DNA of 64,000 bases from Ceratopteris richardii. Its lineage: Eukaryota > Streptophyta > Polypodiopsida > Polypodiales > Pteridaceae. Positions 55,371-64,000 of the stretch are shown here, in pieces; position 1 is the first letter of the stretch, and each line of letters starts with the position of its first letter. Made by a program: the position numbers and the translations under genes. The notes under the pieces were generated by a model. It was not told the origin of the DNA. It made no database searches and worked only from the letters and a program-made list of their open reading frames with translations. Location: positions 47,117,556-47,181,555 of the forward strand of contig CM035437.1 of the NCBI GenBank assembly GCA_020310875.1, read 5' to 3'.

Positions 55371-55491
55371 AAAAACTTGGGCCACTTTTGCATACGTTGA
55401 TTGACATAAAGAAGGTGATGCTATTCTAAAAAAATCTTCATAGAGGCATCTAGAAAAAGAGGAAAGCACATAAGGTTCTTGAATCCTATCC

Positions 55492-55716
55492 TTGATGTGT
55501 AAAAGATGCCATTGGAAAGAAGACTACATCAAGCACCGGTTCTACACGTGTTTGAATATAGTAGAAGATTCAGTTGCTTGGTGCAACCAACTCTCAATCT
55601 TTGATCATAGCCTTTGTAAAGTAAACATCATTACACCTACACATGCATTTAATACTAAATGTTCTACTCTCAGCTTGGTTTTATCTCTCTTATACTCTAA
55701 ACCCTTAGCTTCATAA
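55492..55716 (+). pseudogene. Possible LINE zinc-knuckle remnant
   Basis: MCKRCHWKEDYIKHRFYTC has the C-x2-C-x7-H-x4-C spacing of the L1 ORF2 knuckle (CKRCHRAIEDVPHIFLTC). The rest of the 74-codon frame is not recognisable. Confidence 0.4.
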
Positions 55717-56869
55717 TTTTTCAATAGAGGACATGGCCTCTATTTTGGGCTACGTTCATTTTGTGAAAAAATCATCTATAATTTGAGTGCTTAATACCAT
55801 AAGAGACTATACTAGGAAGACAATTTTTGGTTCCATTTGCAATGAGTAAGTACCGACATAAGAGTATCGTGAATGATGGATCATGCATGAAGCACAAAAG
55901 AGTGCATGTTCACCATTTTTTTCCTTGTTTCTCTAGTAATAACAAACATTTTCTCCTCTTCTTTCTACACATGTTGGGGTCAAATTTTGATTGTTAATGG
56001 CGTTTACATTCTTTAGTAAAAACAATGAAAGTTTGAAGAAGAGTGTGCAAATATAATATATAGTAGTTGATTTTCAGCTCTATAAGGAAACAATAGAAGG
56101 AAAATCTCATGTTTCAATGACAAGAGAGAGTGATTTCATGACCATACATCTTCTTAGTAAATCATAAACTTTATCATATGTAGAATTTTGGTTTCTTCAT
56201 CTAGGATTTTTGGATAGAGTAATTGTTTTTCCTATGTTTTTTACTTATAAGTAGGCAAGAGAGAAACATCTATGGATCTATAGATTCTCAAATTTTTTGG
56301 GATAAAAAGAGTTTGGTTTTGTGTTTGTTTAAGTTTGAACTTTTTATATCCACACTCGCCCTCAAGTAATCATAGCCTCAACTAGGTCTTAGGAATGAAA
56401 AATTATATATAATTGTGATTTCTTGATTGCAAAGATCTTTCCCCATTGTGTGCACCCACCAAACAAGTGGATTTGACTAGTCGAGTGATCTATGAAGAGT
56501 CTCTTAGTGTGACGACCACAATTACTCCCTTGTGTGCAATTTCTAACCAATTTACTTGCCTCTACCAATTATTCGGCCATGCACAATAACTTTCTCTTTG
56601 ATCACTCAACTCACCACGAATATTGAACTTTTGAAAAACATGTGCATCCAATATTTTAAAATCAAACATTCCAAACTCCATCGACATGCTCAATAGGTGA
56701 ACAATTTGACCACATTGTAGCTCTGCAAAGCCATGATCCAGAACTAGCTATCAAGGGGCATTCTAAAAGGATCAAAATAAAATTTTAGAGACAAACCCTT
56801 CATAGAAAACTCTTAGAATCTCGGGCCACATTTGACATCTTTAAGTGCCCATCATAAGCATGTAGCTTG
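55717..56869. other. No gene recognised
   Basis: AT-rich interval with no identifiable domain, repeat or RNA. Confidence 0.45.
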
Positions 56870-57233
56870 TCTCAAGCATCATGATAGGATGCTAGTTTTC
56901 AATTCCTTCATTAAGCTTGATAAAAAAATTGGTTGCTAGAAGGGTATGCAACTTAACTTGGTGGCGATCAACACATTTCGCATCTCCTCGATCATCTATT
57001 TCTTGGCTTGTTAAAGGCCAAGTGATAAGGAGATATCAAAGTTGGAAAGGATCTGTAGAATCTTTCTTAGGATAGGAGATCAAAATAGAAAGGGTGTGCT
57101 AAAGATTAGATAGTATGTCTACTCTTTATGGAAGGATTCAAGTGGATTGGGTATTCTTGATGTGGAGGCCTTGGCTAATAAGTTAGCAGCCAAATGCATG
57201 ATTAAAAACTAGAGTAATGGTAGCCTTCATGGG
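56870..57233 (+). mobile_element. LINE-l, left part (split by Copia-D)
   Basis: Plus-strand frames include KGMQLNL, ISKLERICRIFLRIGDQNRK and SSGLGILDVEALANKLAAKC, the equivalents of GMQINLAGRAM, LNSICRNFLWTGDHNRRG and GLGILDIGCMANKLAAKW in LINE-a. It continues at 63701 after Copia-D. Confidence 0.75.
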
Positions 57234-58315
57234 TGTTGGTGCAATTCAAGCCATCACACTTGGCTAGGACATTTGATTTGAAGGCTCTACATAAGGGAAG
57301 ATCCATAGGAACTCATGCTTAAAGTTTCTTACTTTTTTTACTCATTGTAAAAGTCTATATGACTTGGCATTTACATATAATCACTTTAATCACCTACCTA
57401 CTTGATTGTAGTCGTGGAAAAGTAGATGGCTTAGTGGAGAGAATATCTCCCTACTTTTAGTAGAGATATTCTAGGGAGCCTACATTTGAATTTCAAATTC
57501 AAATGATCACTCAACTCTTATAAAAGTGGAGAGAAAAAACTCGCGGTGTGTCACTCACTTTAGCTCACTCCCCGAGGCATTCTACTGTTGTAACTGTGTG
57601 TGTGTTAGTGCTACTCCTTAGCCTACACCATCACACCTCAATTAGCTATGCTTGTCATGCTAATGAGCTTGTATAATCATATCAATCAATAGATATATAC
57701 ACATTCATCATATCTGGTTCTCTGTGTTTTTCTACTTCAAGTCTGTCAACTTCCAAGGAGCATTTCTCAGTGCTCACTGAACCAAATCAAGAGTTTAATA
57801 GCTCGTTGGAACCAGCTCAAGGTCTTCTACAAGCATACAAAATTTCAGAAGATTTCATTCAGCCATTGTTGAGAAATCGGCTTCGAAGTCACCTCTGGTC
57901 TATCTCTACAACTTCCCTAAAAAGTCGGGGGTAATCATAATTTTGCTAAATCAATTTCTCTGGATGTGGTTTATCATTTCTTCTCATTCCACTTGAAAAT
58001 GGTAGCTTATTAAGGTACTTTAATACTCCCAAAAGGAATTGTTTCAATTGCAAGTGTGCTGGTCACACTGAGCATAACACTGAGCAGGTATCATTACAGA
58101 AATAGCAAGTTTTCTAGAATTTGTGAAGTGCAAAGTTGTCTGTTTTGATTTGGTCATTACACAAATCATTTGCAAAGCACATATATGCTTTCTTGGTATC
58201 ATTTAAAAGCTCAAGGTGTGTACTAAGCATTTCTGGAATCAAAGGAGGGCTGGTGTGAAGCAGGTATAGCAGCACCAACTCATTTCTTGAGTGCATCCAA
58301 CCATCACTCCCAACA
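57234..58315 (+). repeat. Copia-D 5' LTR
   Basis: 1,082 bp, TGTTGGTGCAATTC to CACTCCCAACA. It contains the inverted repeat ATTTGAATTTCAAATTCAAAT about 30 bp upstream of a TATA box at 57519-57526. Confidence 0.95.
57519..57526 (+). promoter_or_regulatory. Copia-D TATA box
   Basis: TATAAAAG lies downstream of the palindrome at about 57483-57503. Copia-B and Copia-C LTRs have the same order of palindrome then TATA. The 3' LTR repeats it at 62904-62911. Confidence 0.6.
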
Positions 58316-58316
58316 G

Positions 58317-58328
58317 TGGTATCAGAGC
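58317..58328 (+). promoter_or_regulatory. Copia-D primer-binding site
   Basis: TGGTATCAGAGC begins two bases after the 5' LTR and is a perfect complement to the plant initiator Met-tRNA 3' end. Confidence 0.9.
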
Positions 58329-58341
58329 AAATAAGGTAAAC

Positions 58342-61113
58342 ATGGGTGATGGATTTCCTTCATTCATTGACAAGTTGGACAGGAACAACTACCAAGCTTG
58401 GTCATTGAGGATGAAGACCTATCTACAAGGCAGAAGTTTATTTGGATACATATCAGGAGATGAGGAATTGCCCTCATTCAAAACTAGAGGACTACCCACA
58501 AAGGATGAACATGAGAAGCTCAACCAATGGTGTGCAAAGGATGCTTTGGCAAGGTCTTACCTTCTAAACTCTATATCTGACTTTCTTTTACCTCATGTAA
58601 GGAATTGTAAGACTTCCCAAGAGACTTGGGAAACCTTGTCAAACTACTTTTCTTCCAACACAAGGGCTAGGAAGAATCAACTGTGGATTGAATTCACAAC
58701 CCTTAGGAAGCAGCCCAAGCAATCAGTCTCAGAATATGTGACAAAGATTAAAGATGTGGCAGACCAATTAGCAAGCATTGGAGAGGAGATTGAAGAGGAG
58801 CAAATAGTCAGGCAAGTAACAAATGGACTCAAGGCAGATGATAAGTGGGAAAGTTTCACCACTGCAATGGACCTCTATATGGACATACATACCCCAGATC
58901 TCACAACACTCATGGGCCAACTATTCACACATGAAGCAAAGTTTACAAAGGTAGGAGATCAATCAAAAGGTAATAACCCCTCTGCTCTCTATACTGATAA
59001 GAAAGTTAAAGATAAAGGTAAAGGGAAGAAACAGGATGAAGAAGGCTCTACCTCCCAAGCTAATTATGCAGGGAGAGGTAGATCATCTAGAGGAAGAGGC
59101 AGAGGAGGTAAGTCAGGTAGGGGGAGACCCTACAACTCATCACCATGCAACATTTGTGGATTGACCAATCATACCACAGATGAATGCTACAAGAACTACA
59201 AGAATCAGAGAGGAAGAGGCTACTCAAGAGGTGGATACTCTCAAGGGAGAAGCAGATTCAACCAACATCAAAGCTACAATGGATACAACAATCAATACAA
59301 CAACAACTACAATCACAACCACAATGATAACTACCAAGGTGGATTCAGAAATAGAAGAGACTACAACAACTACACAGAGGAGCAAGATGACTTCCTATTG
59401 ATCATGAATATGACCTCTAAGGCAGGTACAAATGATGATCATTTATTTTATATTGACTCAGGATGTTCTAACCATGTAGCTGGCAATGTGGCACTACTTT
59501 CTGATTTGGAAGAGCCCAAAGGCAAACATCAGGTACAAACAGGTGATGACACTAAACACTCTGTTGTAAAGATTGGAAATGTGAAGACATGTGATGGTAA
59601 CCAGAACCTATTGAGCAGGGTACTCTATGTACCAACCATCACTAAGAATCTAATGAGTGTTGGTCAGATTGTGGAGAAAGGTTTGCAGGTCAGATTCACA
59701 CAACATGGAGCATATGTGGAGGACCCAAGACATGGATTCAGAAGGATAGCCAAAGGGGAGAAATCAGGTAGATTGTTTACTTTTGAGCTAGAAGACACCA
59801 AGAACATTGCTTTATATAATTACAAGGATCAGACACTTTCAGAGTTAGAAATATGGCACAAGAGATTAGGGCACATAGGTGAAAGAACCCTAAAGCAAAT
59901 GTGCAGGGATCAATGTGTGCTTGGGATACCTAATGTGTCCAAGCAACACATGATTTACAAATGTGGATCATGTCAATTTGGTAAGTCTCACAGGTTACCC
60001 TATTCAAGGAAAGGTTTCATGCATGAAGACTACCTAGACTTGGTACACAGAGATGTTTGGGGACCTAGCAAGGACCCTTCCATTTCAGGTTCAAGGTATT
60101 ATGTGTCCTTCATTGATGACTATAGCAGATGGACCATCTTATACTTTATGAAGCATAAAGATGAAGTGTTTAATTGTTTCAAGAGGTATCTTGCACTTGT
60201 TGAAAATCAAACAGGAAGAAGCTTAAAGAGGCTAAGGTTAGATGGTGGAGGAGAATACTTCTCCAATGAGTTTGAAGATTTCTTGCAGGAAAGAGGCATT
60301 AAAAGGGAAATTACTACAAGGTACTCACCTGAACAAAATGGGGTAGCTGAAAGAAGGAATAGACTCATAGTAGAAACAACTAGGTCTATGCTTAATGAAA
60401 AGAAGTTGCCAAATTATCTTTGGGCAGAGAGTGTATCCACTGCCACCTATCTCATAAACAGGTTGCCATCCAAATCACTTGATGGCATGACACCATATGA
60501 AGCTTGGCATGGTAAGAGACCTTCTCTGGATCATTGTAAAATTTTTGGTTGTGTAGCATATGTGCATATTCCCTCACAGGTAAGGGGAAAGCTAGACCCT
60601 AAAGCTGAAAAGTGTATCTTCATTGGTTATGATTTGAACCAAAAGGGATACAGATTCTACAACCCAACAAACAAAGGCTTCAAGGTAAGCAGAGATGTCA
60701 TCTTTGATGAGAATGACTCATGGTATGAGAATGAATGCAGGAAGGTTAGTCTACCCTATGACATGAAAGAGGATTTCCCAAAGCTCACCAAGGAGGAATC
60801 AATTCAGAAAGAAGATTCAAGCTCAGATGATGATGATACAATAAACCTTGAGGAATTCAAGGCTTGCAAGTCCAAAGGGAAGATGAAGATGAAGAAGCTA
60901 GAGGATATACCAAAATCCTCAACTCAAGCAATTAGAAGATCTCAGAGAGAAAGCAAAAGACCAATCAGATTTGGGTATGACACATCACTTGTAACTAAAC
61001 ACTCTATATATCTTGCAAAGGATTTGTTGAATGAAGAACCAGGTACCTATGAAGAAGCAATCATCAAACCAGAATGGAAAGAAGCTATGGATGAAGAAAT
61101 GGAAGCTCTCTAG
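58342..61113 (+). CDS. Copia-D gag-protease-integrase
   Basis: Start chosen at ATG 58342 (MGDGFPSFIDKLDRNNYQAW), 14 bases after the PBS; the frame is open further upstream only into the LTR. gag capsid is residues about 1-230, with basic GRGRSSRGRGRGGKSGRGR and knuckle CNICGLTNHTTDEC (59146-59187). Protease FYIDSGCSNH has its Asp at 59455. The integrase HHCC finger is WHKRLGHIGE with CGSCQFGKSH; the catalytic D-D-E is in VHRDVWGPS, RLDGGGEYFS and NGVAERRN. The C-terminal region is CIFIGYDLNQKGYRFYNPTN. The frame stops at TAG 61111-61113 after EMEAL, where related copies continue, so this is a premature stop. All catalytic residues I can see are intact. Confidence 0.9.
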   Translation: MGDGFPSFIDKLDRNNYQAWSLRMKTYLQGRSLFGYISGDEELPSFKTRGLPTKDEHEKLNQWCAKDALARSYLLNSISDFLLPHVRNCKTSQETWETLSNYFSSNTRARKNQLWIEFTTLRKQPKQSVSEYVTKIKDVADQLASIGEEIEEEQIVRQVTNGLKADDKWESFTTAMDLYMDIHTPDLTTLMGQLFTHEAKFTKVGDQSKGNNPSALYTDKKVKDKGKGKKQDEEGSTSQANYAGRGRSSRGRGRGGKSGRGRPYNSSPCNICGLTNHTTDECYKNYKNQRGRGYSRGGYSQGRSRFNQHQSYNGYNNQYNNNYNHNHNDNYQGGFRNRRDYNNYTEEQDDFLLIMNMTSKAGTNDDHLFYIDSGCSNHVAGNVALLSDLEEPKGKHQVQTGDDTKHSVVKIGNVKTCDGNQNLLSRVLYVPTITKNLMSVGQIVEKGLQVRFTQHGAYVEDPRHGFRRIAKGEKSGRLFTFELEDTKNIALYNYKDQTLSELEIWHKRLGHIGERTLKQMCRDQCVLGIPNVSKQHMIYKCGSCQFGKSHRLPYSRKGFMHEDYLDLVHRDVWGPSKDPSISGSRYYVSFIDDYSRWTILYFMKHKDEVFNCFKRYLALVENQTGRSLKRLRLDGGGEYFSNEFEDFLQERGIKREITTRYSPEQNGVAERRNRLIVETTRSMLNEKKLPNYLWAESVSTATYLINRLPSKSLDGMTPYEAWHGKRPSLDHCKIFGCVAYVHIPSQVRGKLDPKAEKCIFIGYDLNQKGYRFYNPTNKGFKVSRDVIFDENDSWYENECRKVSLPYDMKEDFPKLTKEESIQKEDSSSDDDDTINLEEFKACKSKGKMKMKKLEDIPKSSTQAIRRSQRESKRPIRFGYDTSLVTKHSIYLAKDLLNEEPGTYEEAIIKPEWKEAMDEEMEAL

Positions 61114-62568
61114 GAGAGTGATACATGGGATTTGGTACCCAAGAAGGAATCTATGAAAGTGATAGGATCCAGATGGATCTACAAGCTAAAGAGGAATTCA
61201 GATGGAACAATAAACAGGTACAAAGCTAGGTTGGTAGCCAAGGGTTTTGCACAAACCCAAGGTATTGATTATGAGGAGACATTTTCTCCTGTGGCTAAGA
61301 TGCCAACTATCAGAATATTGGTGAGTGTAGCTGCATCCAAGAATTGGAACATGTACCAATTAGATGTCAAGAATGCTTTCTTGAATGGATGGATATCTGA
61401 AGAAGTCTACATGTCACAACCACTTGGCTATGAAGACCCCAAGAAGGTAAACTATGTGTGTAAATTGAAGAAGGCTCTATATGGTTTGAAGCAGGCACCT
61501 AGAGCATGGAATTACAGGTTGACAACCTACCTCCAAGACCAAGGATTTGTGATGAGTAAAGAAGACACTTCTCTGTTCATAAAGAGAAGTAGTACAGAGG
61601 TAATCTACTTGTGTGTTTATGTTGATGACATCATCATTACAGGCAATGATGTAAATGGGATTAGGCACATCAAAGGACAGATGATGAAAGAATTCAAGAT
61701 TAGTGATCTTGGATTATTGAAGTATTTCTTAGGTCTTGAGTTAGTCTACACCAACTCAGGTATATATATCACTCAAAAGAAGTATGTGCAGGATATGGTC
61801 AAGAAGTTTGGCTTGCAGGATGCTAAAGTATCTACTACTCCAATGGAGGTCAACCTAAAGCTAAGTGCTCATGAAGGAGAAGAAGTCCAAGACATCACAG
61901 GATACCAAAGTATGGTAGGTAGTTTGAACTATGCTACCTTGACAAGAATTGACATAGCATATGGAGTTAGTGTGCTTAGTCAATTCATGCACAAACCAAG
62001 GGTACCTCACCTAGAGGCAGCAAAGAAGATCTTGAAGTATCTGAAGGGAACTCAAAGTCATGGTTTGTACTTTCCTTATACATCAGATATTGACATTAAA
62101 GTTTACTCAGATGCAGATTGGGCAGGATGCAAGGATGATAGGAGGAGCACATCAGGATACATTTGTTTTGCAGGAGATAAGCCTACTTCTTGGTCAGCCA
62201 AGAAACAACCTACAGTGGCATTGTCATCCACTGAAGCAGAGTATAGAGGGCTTGCCAATACCACTCAAGAAGCTATCTGGTTGAAGCTTTTATATACAGA
62301 GTTAGGTCTATGCACTAGACCACCAATCATATTTGGAGATAACACTAGCTCTCTTCACCTTGCAGCTAATCCAATATATCATGCCAGAACCAAACACATA
62401 GAGGTTCATTACCACTATGTGAGAGAGAAGTTACTTAGCAAAGAGATTCAATTGACATATGTGTCTACTAATATGCAATGTGCAGATTTACTCACCAAAG
62501 CATTGGATGGAAACAAGCTATGCAGATTCAAATCCATGATTGGATTGCAGGATGTGTTTGAAGACTAA
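61114..62568 (+). CDS. Copia-D reverse transcriptase-RNase H
   Basis: Same frame as the preceding CDS, after its [60 protein letters not shown], and the catalytic box [11 protein letters not shown] (61618-61629 for Y-V-D-D). The connection is [15 protein letters not shown]. RNase [61 protein letters not shown] and CADLLTKAL, ending at TAA 62566-62568. It has no further stop or shift. Expression would need suppression or reversion of the TAG, or activity from a sister element. Confidence 0.9.
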   Translation, partial: ESDTWDLVPKKESMKVIGSRWIYKLKRNSDGTINRYKARLVAKGFAQTQGIDYEETFSPVAKMPTIRILVSVAASKNWNMYQLDVKNAFLNGWISEEVYMSQPLGYEDPKKVNYVCKLKKALYGLKQAPRAWNYRLTTYLQDQGFVMSKEDTSLFIKRSSTEVIYLCVYVDDIIITGNDVNGIRHIKGQMMKEFKISDLGLLKYFLGLELVYTNSGIYITQKKYVQDMVKKFGLQDAKVSTTPMEVNLKLSAHEGEEVQDITGYQSMVGSLNYATLTRIDIAYGVSVLSQFMHKPRVPHLEAAKKILKYLKGTQSHGLYFPYTSDIDIKVYSDADWAGCKDDRRSTSGYICFAGDKPTSWSAKKQPTVALSSTEAEYRGLANTTQEAIWLKLLYTELGLCTRPPIIFGDNTSSLHLAANPIYHARTKHIEVHYHYVREKLLSKEIQLTYVSTNMQCADLLTKALDGNKLCRFKSMIGLQDVFED

Positions 62569-62608
62569 AGATGAAGAAGATGAAGACTTAAGCCAAAGTG
62601 TTTGGCTT

Positions 62609-62618
62609 GAGGGGGAGC
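62609..62618 (+). promoter_or_regulatory. Copia-D polypurine tract
   Basis: GAGGGGGAGC lies directly before the TGTTGG of the 3' LTR. Confidence 0.85.
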
Positions 62619-63700
62619 TGTTGGTGCAATTCAAGCCATCACACTTGGCTAGGACATTTGATTTGAAGGCTCTACATAAGGGAAGATCCATAGGAACTTA
62701 TGCTTAAAGTTTCTTACTTTTTTTACTCATTGTAAAAGTCTATATGACTTGGCATTTACATATAATCACTTTAATCACCTACCTACTTGATTGTATTCGT
62801 GGAAAAGTAGATGGCTTAGTGGAGAGAATATCTCCCTACTTTTAGTAGAGATATTCTAGGGAGCCTACATTTGAATTTCAAATTCAAATGATCACTCAAC
62901 TCTTATAAAAGTGGAGAGAAAAAACTCGCGGTGTGTCACTCACTTTAGCTCACTCCCCGAGGCATTCTACTGTTGTAACTGTGTGTGTGTTAGTGCTACT
63001 CCTTAGCCTACACCACCACACCTCAATTAGCTATGCTTGTCATGCTAATGAGCTTGTATAATCATATCAATCAATAGATATATACACATTCATCATATCT
63101 GGTTCTCTGTGTTTTTCTACTTCAAGTCTGTCAACTTCCAAGGAGCATTTCTCAGTGCTCACTGAACCAAATCAAGAGTTTAATAGCTCGTTGGAACCAG
63201 CTCAAAGTCTTCTACAAGCATACAAAATTTCAGAAGATTTCATTCAGTCATTTTCGAGAAATCGGCTTCGAAGTCACCTCTGGTCTATCTCTGCAACTCT
63301 CCTAAAAAGTCGGGGGTAATCATAATTTTGCTAAATCAATTTCTTTGGATGTGGTTTATCATTTCTTCTCATTCCACTTGAAAATGGTAGCTTATTAAGG
63401 TACTTTAATACTCCCAAAAGGAATTGTTTCAATTGCAAGTGTGCTGGTCACACTGAGCATAACACTGAGCAGGTATCATTAGAGAAATAGCAAGTTTTCT
63501 AGAATTTGTGAAGTGCAAAGTTGTCTGTTTTGATTTGGTCATTACACAAATCATTTGCAAAGCACATATATGCTTTCTTGGTATCATTTGAAAGCTCAAG
63601 GTGTGTACTAAGCATTTCTCGAATCAAAGGAGGGCTGGTGTGAAGCAGGTATAGCAGCACCAACTCATTTCTTGAGTGCATCCAACCATCACTCCCAACA
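62619..63700 (+). repeat. Copia-D 3' LTR
   Basis: 1,082 bp, equal in length to the 5' LTR. The differences are mostly C/T and G/A transitions. Followed by the ATGGG duplication. Confidence 0.95.
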
Positions 63701-64000
63701 ATGGGGTCAAACATATTTTTAGAAATAAAGGCTACCTTTCTCTAGTTGTTCTCCCTAGGTAGCGAGACCTTGACTTAATTGCTCTCCTATTCTCTCCATT
63801 CGCAATTACTGCGAAAGGTTGGGATCTCCTATAATCTTTACAAAAGGTATTGAATAAGATGAAGTCCTTCTACATGATGAATATAGAAATTGGAAATGGG
63901 CAACAACCATTAGACAACAAGACTCTATTTGGTTCCCAATTTCTAGTATTAAGAGTGTTGATTCATAGAAACTCCAAAGATCCTAGAGGCTATGGAATAA
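63701..64000 (+). mobile_element. LINE-l, right part (runs off the window)
   Basis: After the repeated ATGGG the LINE frame resumes with IFRNKGYLSL, LIALLFSPF and NIEIGNGQQPLDNKT, matching IFRNKNELAL, MTLLFSPI and EDWKWAAGIRQNDS of LINE-a. It is decayed and incomplete at the window edge. Confidence 0.75.

Larger units (their letters stand above)
57234..63700 (+). mobile_element. Copia-D: near-complete LTR retrotransposon
   Basis: 6,467 bp with 1,082-bp LTRs (57234-58315, 62619-63700) differing at about 14 positions by eye (about 1.3%). It has a perfect PBS, a PPT (GAGGGGGAGC before 62619) and TSD ATGGG (57229-57233, 63701-63705). A single long frame encodes gag, protease, integrase, RT and RNase H with one TAG. 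It is the youngest LTR element here by structure, probably Tork/TNT1-like though I cannot confirm the lineage. Confidence 0.95.

Overview
The window is transposable-element DNA from a land-plant nuclear genome. The elements are Ty1/Copia and Ty3/Gypsy LTR retrotransposons primed by initiator Met-tRNA (TGGTATCAGAGC-type PBS), plant L1-type LINEs and tRNA-derived SINEs. No intact host gene, rRNA, tRNA gene or CRISPR was seen. The density of old, AT-rich, nested copies fits a large repeat-rich genome. A gymnosperm or another large-genome seed plant is my guess, not something the sequence proves.

Layout. 1-6035: two tandem copies of an LTR element encoding a protein I do not recognise (proline-rich N-terminus, coiled coils, conserved C-terminal domain). 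8014-19226: a minus-strand chromovirus with almost identical 249-bp LTRs around a scrambled interior. The interior holds decayed gag and pol, a plus-strand copy of the same family with a 23-bp palindromic repeat array, a fragment of a cellular TPR-like gene, and a young LINE. 19286-31420: a chain of LINE fragments on both strands mixed with minus-strand Copia remnants, including a LINE/Copia chimera. 32204-34490: three tRNA-derived SINEs, one of which carries the 3' tail of the local LINE family. 35616-54033: a plus-strand Gypsy element, itself inserted in a LINE. It contains Copia-C (36221-40790) and Copia-A (41988-52134, 5-bp TSD ATTTC). Copia-A contains Copia-B, and Copia-B's LTR contains another LINE (12-bp TSD). 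57234-63700: Copia-D, nearly intact, with identical-length 1,082-bp LTRs, PBS, PPT, TSD ATGGG and one in-frame stop in a polyprotein of about 1,408 codons. It is inserted in another LINE that runs off the right edge.

The sequence is therefore a stratigraphic record. LINE copies were hit by Gypsy-A, which was hit by Copia-A and Copia-C, then Copia-B, then a LINE again. The youngest elements appear to be Copia-D, the 15.2-18.9 kb LINE and, by its LTRs, the chromovirus. Element names (Gypsy-A, Copia-A to F, LINE-a to l) are local labels. All similarity statements come from reading the sequence by eye; no database search was run.
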